Below the pieces are notes generated by a model. The model had not been told where the DNA came from, did no database searches, and saw only the letters and a list, made by a program, of their open reading frames with translations. Below are positions 57,262 to 64,000 of a stretch of DNA of 64,000 nt, piece after piece. Made by a program: the position numbers and the translations under genes. The DNA is from Melieria omissa (Eukaryota > Arthropoda > Insecta > Diptera > Ulidiidae): contig OZ020267.1 in NCBI GenBank assembly GCA_963971225.1, forward strand, positions 98,189,536 to 98,253,535, written 5' to 3'. Numbering within the stretch: the stretch's first letter is position 1; the number at the start of each line of letters is the position of its first letter.

Positions 57262-59600
57262 CCCCAACAAAACTGAGCTGATGCTGTTTACCACCCGCAC
57301 TAAGATACCAACTTTTAGACGACCTCATCTTGGGAACGTTACATTACCCCTCTCGTCCAGTGCCAGATACCTTGGGGTAATTACGGACCCCAAACTGAAC
57401 TGGAGGCCAAATATGGAGCATAGAATAAACAAAGCAGGATTTGCACTTTACTCCGGCAGGCAAATGATAGGAAGGAGGTGGGGCCTCCGACCGAGTCTAA
57501 TGCTTTGGATGTTCAAGATGGTTGTGCGTCCAATACTATCATACGGAGCTCTTGTCTGGTGGAAAGCCCTCAGGAGGGAGTATAACATCACCAAACTAGG
57601 TAGACTACAAGGTTAGGTTAGGTAGGGAAGGGTGTGTGCGTCCCAAGGGCAGCACTTCCACTCGGAGGCCAAAATGGCCCATTGTGAATCCCTTCATGGA
57701 AGATTCCGGAGCTAACCAGTGGCTCTCAGTTCGGGGCAAACCAGTTCGACCTCTTGATGAAGGAGAGTAGATCCGATATTTCAACTACTGCTGCCAGGCC
57801 AAGTCTACCAGGAACCTTGACCCCAAGGTACGGAGTCGGCGTTCCTGCAGAGCCGGGCAGTGGCACAGGTAGTGTTGGATCGTTTCCACTTCTTCCTCAT
57901 CTCCACAGCTTCTGCAGACATCACTGGACGAGAGGCACCATTTGACCAGCATATATCCAATGGCGCAGTGTCCAGTGATGACTCCAACAAGCTGCCTAAT
58001 AGAGGTTCGACTCAGGGACAGTACATATCGCGTTTTCCTCACGGAAAGGGAAGGGACTGCAATCAGTTCTGCTCCGCCATGAGGACTCGATGTAAGTTTT
58101 GCTCAACCTGTCAATACGCAAATACAGGGCAGATATCGGAGGGAGCACAGAGTTATCCACTTCGGTGAGAGGCAGGGCGACCCCCTTTCTTGCCATCTCA
58201 TCCGCTGCCTCGTTTCCTGCCACTCCAGAGTGGCCCGGAACCCAGCAGAGAGTGACTCGGTGATGTCCGATGCCGCGAAGTGGTAGACTACAAAGAACAG
58301 CTTGTACCGGAACTACGGGAGCGATTAAATCCTGCCCTGGAGAGGCCCTAAACGTGCTGACGCACTTGCTTCCCTGCACTTGATCTGCACATTATGAAAG
58401 TCGCAACTCTTAGTGCTCTCAGGCTGAGAGAAACCGGTTGCTGGAGAGACAGACCGTATGTTCACGGCAGTCTACTATCACAAGGGCAAGGGTCCTGCCT
58501 ACAACTACGGATTACGCTATTCCCATCATTGCTTTTGGGAAAAACTACGATATCCGTACCCCCTCTCGTCTAGAATGGAAGAAAGGGAACATCCTCAATA
58601 ACCTGGATACCAAAATTTACACGGATGGCTCCAAGATGGTGTGCGGAGTAGGAGCAGGAGTCTTCTCGGAACATCTTAAACTAAATGTGTCTTTCCGTCT
58701 CCCCAACACAGCAAGCGTTTTCAAGGCGGAAGTGCTTGCTAGGAGGGAAGCGTGCAGGATGGCATTGGCAGACACACACATCCTACAAAAGCCACATCAC
58801 TATACTTTTCGACAGCCTATCTACGATCAAGGCACTGGGATCGTCGATTCTGTCGTCAACGTGCGGGAGTGCAGGAAGCTCTTCACAGTGCTAGCTCATA
58901 GGCACAGAGTTACCCTGATATGGGTGTCAGGGCACAAGAATATTAAAGGGAACGAAAGAGCCGATGAGCTAGCTCGAAGAGGCTCCGGTCTTGATGAAAG
59001 CGAGGCGTTGACGGTTCACGCCCCACTGGGCTCTATCAAGAGCGAGGTCTCGAAGGACTTTTTCGCCAAAGCCAACACTAGATAGGCAGACCCGGAATCC
59101 TGTAAAACCAGCAGACTACTTTGGCCAACATACGACAAGAACAAGACCGCGGAGCTCTTGAACAAGGGCCGCCGGGATGTGGCAAGACTAACGGCAGTCA
59201 TCACTGGTCACTGGCCCATTGGAGAGCATGCGGCAAAAATAGAGATCCCATACAATACCAGCTGTCACAGCTGTGAAAACCCGGACGAGAAGGAAACCGT
59301 ATACCACTTCCTTTGCGACTGCCCGGCGCTATCAAGAATGAGATGGAAAACGCTGCGAAAACCGAATTTCCGAATTTCGAAGAGATAGCAAATTGCAGTG
59401 TAAACTCGCGACTCTCTTTCATGAACCTCTCGGACTGGATATAGAGGATATATGTGGATATATAAATATATAGTCCAGAAGACATCACACAGTATACCCT
59501 AGCGTACCTACCGGGAATAGTGGTATCAAAACGGCGCCAACGCGATAATTGAATGATGGAACATCGCCACTTGTACCAACCAACCAACCAACCAACCAAT
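57262..59600 (+). mobile_element. 5'-truncated I/R1/LOA-type LINE (RT C-terminus, RNase H, Cys/His finger)
   Basis: The element begins in the RT thumb region ('KTELMLFTTRTKIPTFRRP', 'ARYLGVITDPKLNW', 'MVVRPILSYGALVWWKA') and breaks at ~57608. It resumes at ~58376 with 'LDLHIMKVATLSALRLRETG'. RNase H follows: 'IYTDGSK', 'FKAEVLARREA', 'FDSLSTIKALG' (in a shifted frame), 'VTLIWVSGHKNIKGNERADE'. The end is a Cys/His block, 'SCHSCENPDEKETVYHFLCD'. The 3' tail is (CCAA)n at ~59574-59598. Several frameshifts and a stop before 59088 make it inactive. About 25 codons are missing at the break. Confidence 0.85.
57609..58375 (-). mobile_element. Antisense LINE fragment nested in the outer LINE
   Basis: On minus from ~58375: 'VTLCWVPGHSGVAGNEAADE' (RNase H C-terminal motif), 'RQLVGVITGHCAIGYMLVKW', 'CRSCGDEEEVETIQHYLC' and 'CPALQERRLRTLG'. 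A short 3' UTR follows with 'TCACAATGGGCCATTTTGGC' and 'CTCCGAGTGGAAGTGC', and the tail ends in ACCTAACCTAACC (+ 57609). A frameshift near 58000 separates the two coding parts. It is 5'-truncated, as expected for target-primed reverse transcription. Confidence 0.82.
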
Positions 59601-62289
59601 AAAATTTAATTAAATCAATTAAAAAAGTGTTCAAATAACATAACATAATAAATAAAAAAATAAGTAATATGATACTTAAATAAGTAAAAAAAAAAATATA
59701 TACAAAAACAAAGAAAATAATAGAATAAAATTAGTGAAATTAAAGAAAAATATAGAAATATAATAATACATAGTTGCTTTAGTAAAATAAATTATACATA
59801 AAATACAAACCCGGACAACTTAAATTGAAAACTTAACCAAAAAAAATGGTTTTTGACAGACAGACTCTTTTATGACTATTTCAGCGACTACTTTTAATAC
59901 TAAAGTGAGCGTCGAAACATCGAAAATTGTCGAACAAAATGTTTTCTATTGTAAAATTGTCTGAAGTCTTGAAGTCTGCAAAATAATATATATCCATTTG
60001 AAATAAAATATATTCCTGGAAAATATTTAAAGTATTTTATAGAAATACTTTAAATGAAATTTTATTTTTTTGTTTACATAAAATGTGCCGGTCATCCTTT
60101 TCACCTGCGAAAAATGCCAGTCGAAAGTTTTCAATATCTTTTCAAATCTGCTCCACCATTCCGCAGCCCATTCCACAGACACTTAACCTAGAAAATGCCA
60201 AATACCCTCGTGCCGATTGCAAAGCTCAGCTGGACCTTCAAATTGCTTAGACGTGAGGCAGGGAAAATTAAAAAAAAAAAAGGAGAAAAACATTGCCCTC
60301 ACAATTTATGTTCTGCACAATAACAAAGTGCGGGGTGTGAGAGACCAAAGCGAAAAACAAAAACAACAACAAAACACATCACAGTTATCTGCACGAACCT
60401 GAACGTATTCAACCCTTTGCCTTTTCATATGCAAATTTCCAACTTTGGCAGCGGTCGCTCGCCTTTTTCGCCAAACCCGACTTCCTGCCACAAGCTACCT
60501 GCCACCGCAAGCCCGCTTTCAAAGATTTCAACTGTAGAACATCCTCACTACGCTGCTACCTACACCCAAAAACACACACACACACACGCATATATAAAGC
60601 AACTTGCAAAGGGAAGCCCGATAAAATGGTTGCCTCATTTTTAAACTTTTCTTTGCGGAGGCGAAGAAAATTCCTTTTTCCCCCACCTCCTTCACTTGTA
60701 CCAGATACCGGAAACTTTACAGCCGCGCCATCGAGTACGGAGAGCAGCGGAAGTAGCGACGGCAAAACAACAACAACAAAAAACATGAGCAACGCATTTT
60801 CGGCCTCGGTGGCGTAAATTTATTTTTGATTAAGTAGAATCCACCGTTAGAGCAGCGGCCGACAACGCATCCGCCCCGCCCAAACCGGCAAATGTTGGGA
60901 TTAAAAATGCAAAAGACGAACATTTCGACTGTCTTGAGAAGCGACTGTCTCGAACGGGAGTCGCCTGGAGTTGCCATGGTGCGGCCACACGCAGCAGCTT
61001 TGGGCCGGCAGCCAACTATGGCCAGCAACATCTTTGGCCAATCTGTCCGGCCAGGGCGACAGCGACAGCTTTGCGCTATTTTCAGCAATTCATTTGTTTG
61101 TGTTTGTGTGTGTGCGCTGTGTCCTGTCCACACCAACCACCCACGTATCACAGCCGGGGCACAGAAACACTGCCACGTTGCGAGCGTTGCCTGTGGGCCG
61201 CTGGGCGTGGAGCGGCTTATGTAATTTCCACCAGCAATCTAATTACTTTTTGACGACCGCTGTGCAGGCGCACCGTTCATCCGCCGGCGCAACACATCGC
61301 CCAACGACTCGCAGCAACTGTGCCCCCTGTCGAAGCGCGCTAACCCTCCAATTCTGCGCCAGCTAAGTCGAGGATTTAATTTTGCTGCTTTTTCCTACGT
61401 CGCAGTCGTTGCTTGCGTTCTTTCTCTCGGTTGTTTTTATTATGTTTTGTGCTCATTTTTGCCCAAAAATTACTCATCCATTTTCACTCCTGTTTGTTTT
61501 CTAATTTTTTCGGACTGTCCCAGTGACGGCTTCGCTGCCAATTCAATGCGTGATGGATGGGACTGCCGGAGGGCGAAGGGGGTGGGGGAAAGAAGCGGTA
61601 TGGTAGAAGAGGTAGCCACTTATTGATGGAAAACGATTGAATTAGATTGCTCACAGCCTTTGCTTTGCTCACACTCGCGTCTCATACTAAAAGTAAACAG
61701 TAAACTTGTGAGGACCATTGGGTACTGTAACCAACAGGTATTACTTAACTCAGAACCACAGTTGAGCACAATTCGAAAGGATTAGAAATTGTATAGTATT
61801 CATGTTTAAAACTCGCTCAACATTTTGAAGTTTTGTAGTTTATAAAAATTTTGCTAGTACAACAAGTTTCAAGAACTTTCAATTGGCTCTTATTTTTCAT
61901 ATTTTTTGGATGGGAAAATTCAACTAAAACTTAAAACTAAAATTAAAAACAAATTAAATTTAAACTTAACATTTATGTAACTGATAATGCCGAATGGGAA
62001 TTTGGTGCTCCCACCTAACTGTTTTTGGGGATCAAACCATACAAATGAAATCCTGTGTGTGTCACTGGGGCTCGATGATTCTTTGTTCTTGCATCAATGT
62101 TTCAGGCAAAACTTGGTTTCAGAAAGATTGAGAGACGGATCTATCTGTATCTGCATCGAAATCACTGTACGGCCCTATAACCACTTCTACGATAGATAAG
62201 TCCTGCAAATACAGGCTAAATTATATCGCACACGCACTACAAAAGTTACACAACTCAAAATTTTTAATTTTCGAGCTTATGTGTTAATA
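59601..62289. other. Noncoding stretch
   Basis: AT-rich to ~60.1 kb, then GC-richer at 60.4-61.6 kb with a CA run (60571-60588). Open frames on both strands around 60.6-61.4 kb lack recognisable motifs. No gene is supported. Confidence 0.35.
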
Positions 62290-63575
62290 CCAGCTTTGCG
62301 CCTATGAAACCGGTAACGACATCTAGCGGTAAAGAGCTGAATATTTATAAACTTCGGAACCGTACCAAATGTCATGTTTACTTCTTCTGTCATATGTCAA
62401 CAATATTCAGTTCACAATTTGTCAAGTTTCATCCAACAACGCATTGTTTGACGCTCCGGAAAATGTCGAATTACGTGCCTACAAATTACGATTTGCGGAC
62501 ACAGTTAATTTTGTGTTACCATTTGAAGAAAAACGCTTCTGAATCGCATCGAATGCTTGTGGAAGCTTACGGCGAGCATGCTCTTGGTCGCACACAGTGT
62601 AACGAGTGGTTCAATAAATTTAAAAGTGGTGATTTTGATGTGAGAAACGAGGAGCGTGGCCGGCCACCAAAAAAGTTTGAAGACGCCGAATTGCAAGCAT
62701 TGCTCGATGAAGATGATGGCCAAACGCAAGAACAGCTCGCAGAACAATTGGGTGTTGACCGTCGGACCGTCGGAAAACGTTTAAAAGCAATGGGAAAAAT
62801 TTTAAAGGTCGGTAGATGGGTGCCACATGAACTGACTGAAAGGCAGCAAGAAAACCGAAAAACCACTTGTGAAATGCTGCTCGCCAGGTACAAAAGAAAG
62901 TCGTTTTTGCATCGAATCGTAACTGGTGATGAAAAGTGGGTCTATTTCAAGAATCCCAAACGAAAAAGATCGTATGTTAACCGCGGCGAAAGTGCGCAAT
63001 CGACCGCAAGGCCAGATCGCTTCGGAAAGAAGGCCATGCTATGTGTTTTCTGGGACCAGCGTGGTGTCATATGGTATGACCTTCTAAAACCTGGTGAAAC
63101 GGTTAACGGTGAACGTTACCCACAACAATTGGCCGATTTGAACCGTGCTATACGCCAAAAACGCCCAGAATATGAAGCCAGGCAACACAAAGTGATTTTC
63201 CTCGATGACAACGCACCACCACACCGCACTAGAGCCACCAAAGAATTGGTTGCATCGTACAACTGGGAAGCTCTTGCTCATGCAGCTTACTCACCAGACT
63301 TGGCGCCTTCGGATTATCACATGTTCGCATCGATGGGCCACGCATTAACGGAACGGCGCTTCAATTCTCACGCAGAAGTCAAAAAATGGATCGATGATTG
63401 GTTTCAGGCAAAAGACGAAGCATTTTTTTGGCGAGGCATCCATAAATTGCCTGAGAGATGGGAAAAATGTGTAGCTAGCGATGGCCATTACTTTGAAGAA
63501 TAAAATTGTAATCATTTCCTCACAATAAAAATGTTTTTTCAAAAATAATTACCGGTTCCATAGGCGCATACCTGG
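62290..63575 (+). mobile_element. mariner copy 2, intact (mauritiana/Mos1-type, 1286 bp)
   Basis: The left end CCAGCTTTGCGCCTATGAAA (62290) and the right end, read inward as CCAGGTATGCGCCTATGGAA (63575), are flanked by TA (62288-62289 and 63576-63577). Length is 1286 bp, the same as Drosophila Mos1. It carries one uninterrupted transposase gene. The ITRs differ at positions 6-8, so left and right ends are not identical. Confidence 0.95.
62463..63503 (+). CDS. mariner transposase (346 aa, apparently functional)
   Basis: The start 'MSNYVPTNYDLRTQ' is chosen because it matches the family start and length (Mos1 345 aa). An upstream in-frame ATG at 62304 lies in the ITR. Two N-terminal helix-turn-helix regions occupy residues ~1-110 ('GRPPKKFEDAELQALL', 'QLAEQLGVDRRTVGKRL'). 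The linker signature WVPHEL is at 119-124 and the catalytic triad is D156 (TGDEKW), D249 (LDDNAPPH) and D284 (APSDYH), i.e. DD34D. YSPDLAP is at 276-282. It performs cut-and-paste transposition into TA in the nucleus. All hallmark residues are intact, so this copy could be active and could mobilise copy 1. Confidence 0.95.
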   Translation: MSNYVPTNYDLRTQLILCYHLKKNASESHRMLVEAYGEHALGRTQCNEWFNKFKSGDFDVRNEERGRPPKKFEDAELQALLDEDDGQTQEQLAEQLGVDRRTVGKRLKAMGKILKVGRWVPHELTERQQENRKTTCEMLLARYKRKSFLHRIVTGDEKWVYFKNPKRKRSYVNRGESAQSTARPDRFGKKAMLCVFWDQRGVIWYDLLKPGETVNGERYPQQLADLNRAIRQKRPEYEARQHKVIFLDDNAPPHRTRATKELVASYNWEALAHAAYSPDLAPSDYHMFASMGHALTERRFNSHAEVKKWIDDWFQAKDEAFFWRGIHKLPERWEKCVASDGHYFEE

Positions 63576-63576
63576 T

Positions 63577-64000
63577 ACTGTGCACAATGCATAAATCTAC
63601 CAATCAGCAAAAGCTCAGTATATTTTGTCGTTGTTGACTGCTACAAAAATAGTTAGGTTTCTTTTCATGTCAGAAGTTTGATGCTATTTGATTGCTGCAG
63701 CTCAATGGAAAGGAGTCCTAACTCAAATTGTGTCACTTTTGACGAAATAAATTTTTGTTAAAGTTAATTTTAAGCAAAATTCTGAAAATTTTTGTATATA
63801 TTTTTAATTTTTAAAATTAATTATGAATTTTCAAAATTTTTCTTTCAACTTTTTGACTGTCATTTATAACACTGTGCGACAGCATTTTTCACACTGGAAA
63901 AAATCCATATGAGCGTGAAACTAGAGACCAAACATAGTAATACTGCGTATTCAGTTTTTCAATTCTACATCCTTTGTCCTTTTAAAAGGACTTCAAAATT
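63577..64000. other. AT-rich noncoding end of window
   Basis: No coding or structural feature seen in the last ~420 bases. Confidence 0.4.

Noticed and set aside
60892..61366. Overlapping + and - open frames of 110-144 codons
   Set aside because: Frames on both strands compete, with no recognised domain or splice signals.

Overview
The window looks like genomic DNA of a higher dipteran fly, most plausibly a tephritid fruit fly. The evidence is short introns with GT-AG borders, CAA/GTT-rich and AT-rich noncoding DNA, a Mos1-type mariner with the canonical 1286-bp length, tRNA-derived SINEs ending in AACCT repeats, and I/R1/LOA-type non-LTR remnants. No prokaryotic operon structure, rRNA or CRISPR was seen. 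The species cannot be fixed from the sequence alone.

Only three host protein-coding genes are well supported. (1) On the + strand, five exons between 4164 and 8408 encode the first ~763 residues of a nucleolar protein 4 (NOL4/NOL4L-family) homologue. The conserved C-terminal part of that family was not found in the rest of the window, so the gene probably continues through a very long intron. (2) On the - strand, 17691-19559 encodes a 598-aa secreted protein that I do not recognise, with recurring Asp-Gly hairpin modules. (3) On the - strand, 20891-23243 encodes a 221-aa secreted helical protein, also not recognised, with a readable core promoter. Genes 2 and 3 run antisense to NOL4 and probably sit inside its downstream intron.

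Most of the rest is mobile or repetitive DNA. Class II elements: an apparently complete 3118-bp transposon (49989-53106) with a perfect 8-bp target duplication, long imperfect TIRs and an intact 741-codon transposase-like ORF; an intact mauritiana-type mariner (62290-63575) and a dead copy (36952-38234) sitting in an older TIR element; an internally deleted IS630/Tc1-mariner derivative (31507-32111); and three TTAA-flanked MITEs, two of them abutting (12821-13566, 13563-14195) and one alone (28420-28909). Class I elements: a LINE (57262-59600) interrupted by an antisense LINE fragment (57609-58375), three more degraded LINE remnants (2040-3750, 26990-27830, 30790-31070), and five SINE copies. 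The SINE 3' tails match the 3' end of the inner LINE, which suggests a SINE/LINE partnership.

The third theme is local tandem degeneration. At least nine unrelated, decayed tandem arrays with units of ~80-340 bp occupy introns and intergenic DNA, including a ~90-bp array in the NOL4 intron (8500-10030) and a strand-asymmetric purine-rich array (45760-48360). There is also a 94-unit TATGAC microsatellite (41561-42124). Long stretches (33.6-36.2, 38.8-41.4, 42.2-45.7, 53.1-56.9 and 59.6-62.3 kb) show no gene I can support.
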